Source of the DNA: Pseudomonas urmiensis
GTDB taxonomy: Bacteria > Pseudomonadota > Gammaproteobacteria > Pseudomonadales > Pseudomonadaceae
Length of the DNA: 64,000 nt
Assembly (NCBI RefSeq): GCF_014268815.2
Contig: NZ_JABWRE020000001.1
Span: 2,113,001 to 2,177,000, forward strand
Direction of reading: 5' to 3'
Part shown: positions 1 to 7,221 of the stretch, one piece after another
Layout of the letters: each line of letters begins with the position of its first letter
How positions within the stretch are numbered: the stretch's first letter is position 1
The notes under the pieces: model-generated
The model's database searches: none
Seen by the model: the letters and a program-made list of their open reading frames with translations, nothing else
What the model was told of the DNA's origin: nothing
Translations under genes and position numbers: made by a program

Positions 1-159
1 CGATGTCGATAATTTTACAGCAGGAATTTCTGCGTGCCGGGTTGACTCCACGTTCCGATTTGAACGACTGCCAAGCGTCCTCGTACTGACATTCAACGCC
101 TGCACGGCGTGCCAGTGCGAAGTGTGAATTTGGTTATAAAGATAATAAAAGAGGGTCGT

Positions 160-1320
160 ATGAAGCAGGCCGATGAAATTCTCTCGGTGAACAACATCTT
201 CAAGGTGTTTGGTCCCAACCCGGACCTGGCCATGCAGATGTTGCGCAAAGGCGCCGACAAGCATGAGATCTTCAGCAAGACCGGCCATGTGGTCGGCGTG
301 TTCGATGCAAGCTTTGCCGTCAAGCGTGGCGAGATCTTCGTCATCATGGGCCTCTCCGGCTCCGGTAAGTCGACCATGGTGCGGCTGTTCAACCGCCTGA
401 TCGAGCCTACCTCTGGCAGCATTCACCTCAACGGCCGGGAAATCACCGGGCTATCCGACAAGGAACTGCTCGATGTACGCCGCAAGGAAATGGGCATGGT
501 GTTCCAATCCTTTGCCTTGATGCCCCACATGAGCGTGCTGCAAAACACCGCCTTTGGCCTGGAAATCGCCGGGGTCGCCGAGCAGGAGCGCACTCGCCGT
601 GCTCGCGAAGCGCTCAGCCAGGTCGGCTTGGCCGGGCACGAGCACAGTTACCCGCACCAGCTGTCCGGCGGCATGCAGCAACGCGTTGGCCTGGCCCGGG
701 CACTGGCCAACGATCCGACCATCTTGCTCATGGACGAGGCCTTCTCCGCCCTCGACCCGCTGATCCGCAGTGAAATGCAAGGCGAGCTGATCCGCCTGCA
801 GGCCGAGCAACAACGCACCATCATCTTCATTTCCCACGACATCGAAGAAGCCATCCGCATCGGCCATCGCATCGCGATCATGGAAGGCGGCAAAGTCGTG
901 CAGATCGGCACCCCGCAAGAGCTGATCAACCAGCCCGCCAACGACTACGTGCGCACCTTCTTCAAGGGCTTTGACAGCTCGCGCGTGCTCAAAGCCGGCG
1001 ATGTCGCCGAGTTCGACCCAGAGCTGGTCTGCCGGGTCAACGGCAAGGCGCCACGCTTCAGGGCCGGGGTGCCGTTCGGCTACCTGGTAGACGAGTGCGG
1101 GCAACTGCTGGGTGTGGTCGATACCGCTGCCGACGGCGCCGCGGCCACGGATCGCTACAGCCTGCACGAACGGCAACCGGTATACACCGACACGCCGCTG
1201 CACGAGGTGCTGGATATCGCCGCCACGCTGCCGTACCCGGTGCCGGTCCTCGACCGCGAGGGAGCGCTCAAGGGCACCTTGTCGAAGAACCAGCTGCTGC
1301 AGACCCTGAGCCGCCACTAA
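160..1320 (+). CDS. proV: Glycine betaine/L-proline ABC transporter, ATP-binding subunit ProV
   Basis: Cytoplasmic ATPase that powers import of quaternary amines such as glycine betaine through ProW. The 386-residue product has a Walker A motif GLSGSGKST (about 64-72), the ABC signature LSGGMQQR (168-175) and Walker B ILLMDEAF (188-195). A C-terminal region of about 100 residues is consistent with a degenerate CBS pair as in E. coli ProV (400 aa). I chose the ATG at 160, preceded by GAGGG, over an in-frame upstream ATG at 109 because family members begin near this point. It leads a three-gene transporter operon with proW 31 bp downstream. The substrate is inferred from the family; carnitine, choline or another betaine is possible. 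Confidence 0.93.
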   Translation: MKQADEILSVNNIFKVFGPNPDLAMQMLRKGADKHEIFSKTGHVVGVFDASFAVKRGEIFVIMGLSGSGKSTMVRLFNRLIEPTSGSIHLNGREITGLSDKELLDVRRKEMGMVFQSFALMPHMSVLQNTAFGLEIAGVAEQERTRRAREALSQVGLAGHEHSYPHQLSGGMQQRVGLARALANDPTILLMDEAFSALDPLIRSEMQGELIRLQAEQQRTIIFISHDIEEAIRIGHRIAIMEGGKVVQIGTPQELINQPANDYVRTFFKGFDSSRVLKAGDVAEFDPELVCRVNGKAPRFRAGVPFGYLVDECGQLLGVVDTAADGAAATDRYSLHERQPVYTDTPLHEVLDIAATLPYPVPVLDREGALKGTLSKNQLLQTLSRH

Positions 1321-1351
1321 GCGTCAGCGACCCTTGCCGAGGTAAGCCCTA

Positions 1352-2302
1352 ATGTCCGAATTCAGTCTGCTCGACCCGTTCCAGTCGGCCACCATACCGC
1401 TGGGTGACTGGGTGCAAGCCACCCTTAACTTCCTGGTGCACAACTTTCGCGATGTGTTCCGCGCCATTCGCTGGCCGATCGACCAAGTGCTCAATGGCAT
1501 CGAGATGATCTTGCAGAGCATCCCGCCGAGCATCGGCATCCTGCTTTCGTCCCTGCTGGGTTGGCAGCTGGCGGGCAAGCGCATGGCCCTGTTGTGTTTT
1601 GTGACCTTGACCCTGCTTGGCCTGATCGGCGTGTGGTCGGCGTCGATGACCACCCTGGCGCTGGTGTTGACCTCGGTGTTCTTCTGCGCCGTGATCGGCA
1701 TTCCGCTGGGCATCTTCTGTGCGCGCAGCAATCGCCTGGAGCAGGTGGTGCGGCCGGTGCTCGATGCGATGCAGACGCTGCCGGCGTTCGTCTACCTGGT
1801 GCCGGTGGTGATGCTGTTTGGCATCGGCAACGTGCCTGGGGTGTTGGTCACCATCGTATTTGCCTTGCCGCCCTTGGTACGCCTGACCAACCTGGGGATT
1901 CGCCAGGTGCCGGAAGACAAGATCGAAGCCGCCCGTGCCTTTGGCTGCACGCCCCGGCAGATGCTGACCCGGGTACAACTGCCGCTGGCCACCTCGACCA
2001 TCATGGCCGGCCTCAACCAGACCCTGATGCTGTCGCTGTCGATGGTGGTGATCGCCTCGATGATTTCGGTCGGCGGTTTGGGGCAGATGGTCTTGCGCGG
2101 CATTGGCCGGCTGGACATGGGCCTGGCCACGGTCGGGGGCATGGGCCTGGTGTTGCTGGCGATCTTCCTCGACCGCCTGACCCAGGCCATGGGCGCCCGC
2201 AGCAGTGCCGACCCGAGCCTGCGCTGGTACCACACAGGGCCAGTGGGCCTGGTCCTGCGCCTGTTTGGTGCAGGACACGCAGAGCGGCGCAAGACCGCCT
2301 GA
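1352..2302 (+). CDS. proW: Glycine betaine/L-proline ABC transporter permease ProW
   Basis: Inner-membrane permease of the betaine importer, 316 aa, with several hydrophobic spans from about residue 50 on. The cytoplasmic coupling loop typical of binding-protein-dependent permeases is visible as [13 protein letters not shown] (about 193-205), which would contact ProV. The amino-terminal 40 residues are amphipathic, as in ProW proteins, though shorter than the E. coli N-terminal tail. GAGG lies about 10 bases before the ATG. It sits between proV and proX, and the short gaps imply one transcript. Substrate is inferred from the neighbours. Confidence 0.92.
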   Translation: MSEFSLLDPFQSATIPLGDWVQATLNFLVHNFRDVFRAIRWPIDQVLNGIEMILQSIPPSIGILLSSLLGWQLAGKRMALLCFVTLTLLGLIGVWSASMTTLALVLTSVFFCAVIGIPLGIFCARSNRLEQVVRPVLDAMQTLPAFVYLVPVVMLFGIGNVPGVLVTIVFALPPLVRLTNLGIRQVPEDKIEAARAFGCTPRQMLTRVQLPLATSTIMAGLNQTLMLSLSMVVIASMISVGGLGQMVLRGIGRLDMGLATVGGMGLVLLAIFLDRLTQAMGARSSADPSLRWYHTGPVGLVLRLFGAGHAERRKTA

Positions 2303-2360
2303 GACAAACACATTCGAACTGCCGCACGTGAACATAACAAGCAGAAAAAGGTACGCGACG

Positions 2361-3389
2361 ATGTACGAATCGAAGTTCTCCCGCAGCATCCTGCAATGCG
2401 CCTGCGCGCTGTCTCTGGTCGCCACCGCCCTGTGCGCCAACGCCTCGGCCGAGCGGCCGGGCGAGGGGGTCAAGGTGACGCCGATCTTCCCCTCGATCGC
2501 CGAAGAGCGCTTCCGTGGCGAAGTCGCCATGCAAGGCCTGCGCGAGCTGGGCTACAAGGTCCAGGAGCCGAAAGAAACCGAGTACGGGGTGATGATGGTC
2601 GCCCTGGCCAACGGCGATGCCGATTTCACCGTGCACCTGTGGGACAAGCTGCACGACAAGTTCTACCAGCAGGCCGGTGGCGATCAGGTGATGGTCAAGG
2701 CCGGCGACATCATGCCCGGCGTGCTCCAGGGTTACCTGATCGACAAGAAAACCGCCCAAGCGCACAACATCAAGTACATCACCGACCTGAACAAGCCCGA
2801 AATCGCCAAGCTGTTCGACACTGACGGCGACGGCAAGGCCAACCTGACTGGCTGCAACCCAGGCTGGGGCTGCGAGCTGGTGATCTCCCACCACATCAAA
2901 GCCTATGACCTGGACAAAACCGTACATGTCGACCAGGGCTCCTACTTCGCCCTGATGGCCGACACCATCACCCGCTACAAGGAAGGCAAACCGATCCTCT
3001 ATTTCACCTGGGTGCCGCAGTGGATCTCCACGGTGTTGGTGGAAGACAAGGACGTGGTCTGGCTGGAAGTCCCGAAAACCGATCTGCCCGATGGCAACAA
3101 CGCGGTCGACACCATGTACCAAGGCAAGAACCTCGGTTTTGCCGTGGACAAGGTTGAAGCGGTGCTCAACAAAGACTTCGCCGAGGAAAATCCGGCGGCT
3201 GCCAAGTTCCTCTCGCAGATGCAGCTCACTACCGCTGACGAGAGTGCGCAGAACTTGAAGATGCAGCAGGGCGAGAAGAAACCCGCCGACATCGAGCGTC
3301 ACGCCAAGGAGTGGGTCGCAGCCCATCGCCAGCAGTTCGACCAATGGCTGTCGGCCGCCCGCGGCGCCGCCAGCCAGGCGAGCAATTAA
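2361..3389 (+). CDS. proX: Glycine betaine-binding periplasmic protein ProX
   Basis: Periplasmic substrate-binding protein of 342 aa with an N-terminal signal peptide ending near residue 30 (ANASA). It matches E. coli ProX along its length, including the block LTGCNPGWGCE (about 162-172) and the region DTITRYKEGKP (201-211). Trp94, Trp169 and Trp217 fall where ProX has its three-tryptophan aromatic cage, so a quaternary ammonium ligand is likely. I placed the start at the ATG at 2361 because it gives a proper signal peptide; longer in-frame starts do not. Third gene of the proVWX operon. Confidence 0.92.
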   Translation: MYESKFSRSILQCACALSLVATALCANASAERPGEGVKVTPIFPSIAEERFRGEVAMQGLRELGYKVQEPKETEYGVMMVALANGDADFTVHLWDKLHDKFYQQAGGDQVMVKAGDIMPGVLQGYLIDKKTAQAHNIKYITDLNKPEIAKLFDTDGDGKANLTGCNPGWGCELVISHHIKAYDLDKTVHVDQGSYFALMADTITRYKEGKPILYFTWVPQWISTVLVEDKDVVWLEVPKTDLPDGNNAVDTMYQGKNLGFAVDKVEAVLNKDFAEENPAAAKFLSQMQLTTADESAQNLKMQQGEKKPADIERHAKEWVAAHRQQFDQWLSAARGAASQASN

Positions 3390-3404
3390 CGGTCGTTTCC
3401 ATCC

Positions 3405-3423
3405 GCCCCGGTAATGCCGGGGC
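3405..3423 (+). terminator. GC-rich hairpin between proX and the AraC gene
   Basis: GCCCCGG and CCGGGGC form a perfect 7-bp stem around a TAATG loop just after the proX stop. There is no following T-run, so it may be an attenuating or mRNA-stabilising hairpin rather than a true intrinsic terminator. Confidence 0.35.
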
Positions 3424-3447
3424 ACAGGCTGGCGGTGGAGTTGAGCC

Positions 3448-4503
3448 ATGAGTCATTTCGAAAGCGTATTGAAGAACAGCAACCTGGCCCACCTCGATCC
3501 GGCTGGCCGCACGGCCTTGGCCCTGCCATGTCGGCGGGTGGCGTTTGTCTTGCGTGAGCACTTTTCCATGATGGCCTTCACAGCGGCCATGGACACCTTG
3601 GTCACCGCCAACCTGATGAGCTCCACGCCGCTGTTCCAGATCCTGGTGGTGGGCGAGGGCGCCCAGGTCATGAGCGACCTGGGAATTGCCCTGCCAGTCA
3701 ATACTGCCCTGGCCGATCTCGAAGGGCAGGGTCTGGATGTACTGCTGGTGTGTGGTGGTTTTCGGGTTCGCTTGGAAAGCAGCTCCCTGCTGCGCGGCAA
3801 ACTGCGCCAGGCCGATCTGCATGGGGCGCTGTTGGGCGGTTTGTGGAACGGGGCGTACTTTCTGGCCGAGGCTGGCCTGCTCAACGACCACGACTGCGCG
3901 TTTCACCCCGATGGTCGGGCGATGCTCAACGAGCTGTTCCCGCAGGTGCGGGTCAGCCGCCAGGCGCATGTGCTGGATCGGCGGCGCATGAGCTGCGCGG
4001 GGGCCAGCAGTGCGCTGGACATGATGCTTGGCTTGCTCGAACACAGTGGCGGCGAAGGCTTGCGCCGGGCGGTGGAGCAAATGCTGGCTTGCGACCGTTC
4101 GCGGGTGTTGAGTGATATGCCGGCTGCTGCGCCGGATATCGACCCAACGCTTCCGCGTGGCGTGCGATTGGCGCTGGAGTTGATGCATGCCAACATCGAA
4201 GACCCTATCGGCATCGATGAGATTGCGCAGCATGCAGGGCTGTCACGGCGCCACCTGGAGCGGTTGTTCCGCCGCCATGTGCAGGCAACGCCGCCCCGGT
4301 ATTATCTGGAGCTGCGCCTGACCCATGCGCGGCAGCTGTTGCAGCATACGAGCAAGTCGCTGACTGAAGTGGCGGTGGCCAGCGGCTTTGTCAGTTTTCC
4401 GCATTTTTACCGGCGCTTCCGTGAGTTGTTCGCCATTGCGCCGAGGCAGTTTCGCGCCCGCAGCCAGGGCTGGGCGGGTCGGCCAGAGGGCGCTGTGCAC
4501 TGA
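3448..4503 (+). CDS. GATase1-AraC (GlxA-type) transcriptional regulator
   Basis: A 351-residue regulator with an N-terminal DJ-1/PfpI-like GATase1 domain (about 25-200) and two AraC helix-turn-helix motifs at the C-terminus (about 240-340; IDEIAQHAGLSRRHLERLF and a later LTEVAVASGF region). This architecture is that of GbdR, CdhR and ArgR-type regulators of Pseudomonas, several of which sense betaines or their breakdown products. It lies 58 bp downstream of proX on the same strand and is a plausible activator of the transporter operon, which is inference. It is not assigned to GbdR itself because the usual dimethylglycine or choline genes are absent here. Confidence 0.85.
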   Translation: MSHFESVLKNSNLAHLDPAGRTALALPCRRVAFVLREHFSMMAFTAAMDTLVTANLMSSTPLFQILVVGEGAQVMSDLGIALPVNTALADLEGQGLDVLLVCGGFRVRLESSSLLRGKLRQADLHGALLGGLWNGAYFLAEAGLLNDHDCAFHPDGRAMLNELFPQVRVSRQAHVLDRRRMSCAGASSALDMMLGLLEHSGGEGLRRAVEQMLACDRSRVLSDMPAAAPDIDPTLPRGVRLALELMHANIEDPIGIDEIAQHAGLSRRHLERLFRRHVQATPPRYYLELRLTHARQLLQHTSKSLTEVAVASGFVSFPHFYRRFRELFAIAPRQFRARSQGWAGRPEGAVH

Positions 4504-4521
4504 TAGATGGGTATGCTCGGC

Positions 4522-4713
4522 TGGCCTCTTCGCGGGCAAGCCCGCTCCCACAGGGATCCATGTTGCAGTGGGTTTTTTGCTGTGCCAGCACAGCCCCTTG
4601 GGGCCGCGGGCCGCGAAGAGGCCAGGACACCCCGCAAAGTCAGATATACACACAGCGACATCTATCTACAGGCCCGCACTCGTGGGAGCGGGCTTGCCCC
4701 GCGAAAAGGCCGG
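4522..4713. repeat. REP pair (BIME-like) after the AraC gene
   Basis: In the 465-bp gap 4504-4968, a REP unit (GGCCTCTTCGCGGGCAAGCC core, 4522-4555) is followed by a partial unit (about 4601-4624) and an inverted full unit (4681-4713), together able to fold as a hairpin. This is the common P. putida REP family. Nothing else is recognisable in the gap. Confidence 0.8.
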
Positions 4714-4968
4714 TACTGCTGCAGCGCAATAGCGTTCGATAATCGGACAATCACATGCCCTATGCTGTCCGCTATCCGCCCGCCCTTCGCCTAGGTCGCA
4801 TTGCCTAACCCCCGCCATATTGCTTAGTGTGTGAGCAAGCCACCGGTTGTCACTTGCCCGCTGTCACCTGCAACCGGCCCTATAGAATGACCGTGAACGA
4901 CCGCGACCACGGGCCATGTGCCTGTAGGAAGCGGCGACCAGAACAATAACGAGCCGAGTGCCTTGCCT

Positions 4969-5922
4969 ATGGAAAGCCGCCTGTTGAGCGAGCGCAGCAG
5001 CGTGTTCCATCATGCTGATCCTTATGCTGTATCCGATTATGTCAATCGACATGTCGGCCAGCACTGCATCGGCCTGTCGCGCTCCACCCATCCCCAGGCC
5101 AGTCTGAGCCATCGCAAATTCGCCGAGCTGGACCTGTGCCGGATCAGCTATGGCGGCAGTGTGCGGGTTACCTCACCGGCGCTGGAAACCATCTACCACC
5201 TGCAGGTGCTGCTCAACGGCAACTGCCTGTGGCGCGGGCCGCAGCGCGAGCATCACCTGGTGCCGGGCGAGCTGCTGCTGATCAACCCGGATGATCCCGT
5301 TGACCTGACGTACTCGCAAGACTGCGAGAAATTCATTCTCAAGGTGCCGACGCGGTTGCTCGATTCGATTTGCGATGAGCAGCGTTGGTATCGGCCCAGT
5401 GGTGGGGTACGGTTCTTGCGCAACCATTATCGGTTGGAAGAGCTCGATGGCTTCGTCAATTTGCTGGCGATGGTGTGTCATGAGGCTGAGGTCAGTGACT
5501 CGTTACCGCGGGTGCAGGGGCACTACAGCCAGATCGTGGCGAGCAAATTATTGACTTTGATGAGTACCAACATCCGCCGTGAGAGCCTTGGGGCGCCGGG
5601 GGCTAGCCTGGAGCGGATCTTGGATTACATCGAGCGTAACCTGAAGCTTGAGTTGCCGGCTGAGGCGTTGGCGGAGCAGGCTTGCATGAGTTTGCGGTCG
5701 TTCTATGTGTTGTTTGATCGGCATTTGGGGACTACCCCTAAGCAGTATGTGCGCCAGCGTAAGTTGGAGCGGGTGCATGAGTGTTTGAGTGATTCGAGTT
5801 GCTCGGTGCGCAGTGTGACTGAGTTGGCGATGGATTATGGGTTTATGCATTTGGGGCGGTTTTCGGAGAGTTATCGGCAGCGGTTTGGGGAGTTGCCGTC
5901 TGAGACGTTGCGGCGGCGGTAG
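4969..5922 (+). CDS. AraC-family regulator, XylS/BenR-like
   Basis: A 317-residue regulator with an N-terminal AraC-binding-like domain (about 40-190; it contains NPDDPVDLTYSQDCEKF, reminiscent of XylS and BenR) and a C-terminal pair of helix-turn-helix motifs (about 215-315). XylS/BenR proteins activate aromatic-acid catabolic operons with benzoate-type effectors, but no benzoate, toluate or anthranilate genes flank this gene, so its target is unknown. The start at 4969 is preferred to one at 4918 by alignment length. The second half of the gene is noticeably rich in G and T in codon third positions (TTG, GGG, GAT), unlike the first half and neighbours. Confidence 0.8.
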   Translation: MESRLLSERSSVFHHADPYAVSDYVNRHVGQHCIGLSRSTHPQASLSHRKFAELDLCRISYGGSVRVTSPALETIYHLQVLLNGNCLWRGPQREHHLVPGELLLINPDDPVDLTYSQDCEKFILKVPTRLLDSICDEQRWYRPSGGVRFLRNHYRLEELDGFVNLLAMVCHEAEVSDSLPRVQGHYSQIVASKLLTLMSTNIRRESLGAPGASLERILDYIERNLKLELPAEALAEQACMSLRSFYVLFDRHLGTTPKQYVRQRKLERVHECLSDSSCSVRSVTELAMDYGFMHLGRFSESYRQRFGELPSETLRRR

Positions 5923-5970
5923 TTTTGGTTTTTGAGCATATCCATTTTTGTGGTCGACGCTGATTCACCT

Positions 5971-6074
5971 TTCCGCCCTTACGGCGGCTTACTTTTCTCT
6001 TGGGAAAAGTAAGCAAAACCGCTCGCTCCTACATACGGCCCTGCGCTGCGCTTCGGGTCCCTTCGCGCCGGCGC
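5971..6074 (+). repeat. 104-bp dispersed repeat, copy 1
   Basis: Matches the reverse complement of 13799-13902 at 101 of 104 positions. It contains two hairpins: CCGCC/GGCGG and an 11-bp stem GCTTACTTTTC/GAAAAGTAAGC. Short readings through it resemble recurrent spurious hypothetical proteins of Pseudomonas, and I do not call a gene. The whole gap 5923-7221 has no convincing gene. Confidence 0.8.
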
Positions 6075-6256
6075 CTTCCGGACCCGCGCGGCCTACGATT
6101 TGCTGCGCAAATCTACATCTCGCGCCTTCGGCTGCGCCGAAGGGTGCTGGCGCACCTGGCCCTCCAGGCACCTCTGCTCAGCCTCCTGAAGTCGCGAATC
6201 TGCGGCGCCTGAACTTGCGCGTACGAAGATCAAGAGCAGTGAATCGCTACGCTCTC

Positions 6257-6304
6257 GCCAAAGCCAAAGCCAAAGCCAAAGTCAAAGCCAAAGCCAAAGC
6301 CAAG
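6257..6304 (+). repeat. Hexanucleotide tandem repeat (GCCAAA)8
   Basis: Eight uninterrupted six-base units, with one GTCAAA variant at unit five and GCCAAG at the end. Any reading frame through it would give alternating Ala-Lys, but no supported gene contains it. Confidence 0.9.
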
Positions 6305-6331
6305 GTCTGAATTTTTCTTTTGTGTTGTTTG

Positions 6332-6386
6332 TTCCGGCCTCTTCGCGGCGGTTCGGCGCCCCGACAAGCCCGCGAAGAGGCCGGAA
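6332..6386. repeat. REP-type inverted repeat
   Basis: TTCCGGCCTCTTCGCGG (6332-6348) and its exact reverse complement (6370-6386) flank a 21-base spacer, a perfect 17-bp stem. The spacer shares GGTTCGGCG and CCGACAAGCCCG with the long hairpin at 61599-61748. Confidence 0.8.
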
Positions 6387-6439
6387 TATCCACCAAACCT
6401 GCCACAGATACCGCTCCGCACTTACGGCTGGCGGTACCC

Positions 6440-6466
6440 GTGGGAGCGGGCTTGCCCCGCGATGAC
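6440..6466 (-). repeat. Single REP unit
   Basis: GTGGGAGCGGGCTTGCCCCG is the inverted form of the REP core seen elsewhere in the window. Confidence 0.7.
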
Positions 6467-6530
6467 GTCCGACAATCCACCCCATTTGTCACTATCGCCA
6501 GATAACGCCAGCCCAGGCGCCGCCACTAAC

Positions 6531-6679
6531 TTCGCGCCTTCAGGAACCCGAAGCGCAGCGTAGGGCCGGATGGTGGAGCGCAGAATTTTTTGGTTACTTT
6601 TTTTTCGCCTGAAACAAAGTAACCCGCCGTAAGGGCGGAAGGTGCCAGTGGCATCGCCACATCCAATGGATAAGCTCGC
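6531..6679 (-). repeat. Diverged third copy of the dispersed repeat
   Basis: Runs in the same orientation as copy 2 (13799-13941). It shares GAACCCG-AGCGCAGCG, a hairpin around TTACTTT/AAAGTAA, GTAAGGGCGGAAGG and a tail ending GGATAAGCTCGC. The central part is much diverged. Confidence 0.65.
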
Positions 6680-6830
6680 AGCCCAAGAGTCCAAGAGCGT
6701 GCAAGACCATTACCCCAAACGTCTAACTAAAGACGATGCTTTTAAATATCTACTGCGAAAGTGAGAATTATTCCGCCACCTACTTTGGTCGTATTGAGTT
6801 GCACGCTTAGTTACAGGGTTGAGCGATTTC

Positions 6831-6844
6831 TTGATCCAGATCAA
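6831..6844. promoter_or_regulatory. Perfect ANR/FNR-type box upstream of the formate dehydrogenase operon
   Basis: TTGATCCAGATCAA matches the consensus TTGAT-N4-ATCAA at every fixed base. It lies 378 bp before the fdoG start and about 0.9 kb after the AraC gene. The only downstream target on the plus strand is fdoGHI-fdhE. The distance implies a long leader that contains another repeat, so the assignment is plausible but not proven. Confidence 0.55.
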
Positions 6845-6990
6845 TACAGTCAGCACTTATTTTAGCTAATCAGCCCGTTGATCGATAAAACTTATCAAAT
6901 GATCGAACGGGTCAATTGGCTCACTTGTTGTAGGGTCATTACAATGGCGGGCGCGTGCTGATTTGACGCATGGGGCGGGTAGAAAATTAG

Positions 6991-7082
6991 CCGGCCTCTT
7001 CGCGGAAAAGCCCGGCCTACTGGGGTTGTAGCGTCAATGAACGCTACGCGACCTTTGTGGGAGCAATCCGGCCCGCGAAAAG
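6991..7082. repeat. REP-like pair with internal hairpin in the fdoG leader
   Basis: CCGGCCTCTTCGCGGAAAAG at one end and an inverted GTGGGAGCAATCCGGCCCGC at the other flank a perfect 7-bp stem GTAGCGT/ACGCTAC (7028-7034, 7041-7047). It looks like a degenerate REP pair. Confidence 0.55.
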
Positions 7083-7221
7083 TAAACCGCCGATTTCGAC
7101 AACTAACGCCGCGTCGGCCTAACACTCCGTCCACGGACTTTTTCACACTTCATAACAGAGTGGCCCACGCCACCGCGCCTACTTGCCTGTGATTAACCCG
7201 GGCCTGCATGAGGAGAAATTC

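Noticed and set aside
1349..2530. 393-codon minus-strand frame opposite proW
   Set aside because: Antisense to a conserved permease, rich in His, Gln and Arg, typical of shadow frames.
3448..4503. GbdR, the glycine betaine/dimethylglycine regulator
   Set aside because: The domain layout matches, but the gene is not beside gbc, dgc or choline genes, so the specific name is not supported.
5948..6310. 120-codon frame ending in alternating Ala-Lys
   Set aside because: It is built from the dispersed repeat and the hexanucleotide repeat and has no start signal.
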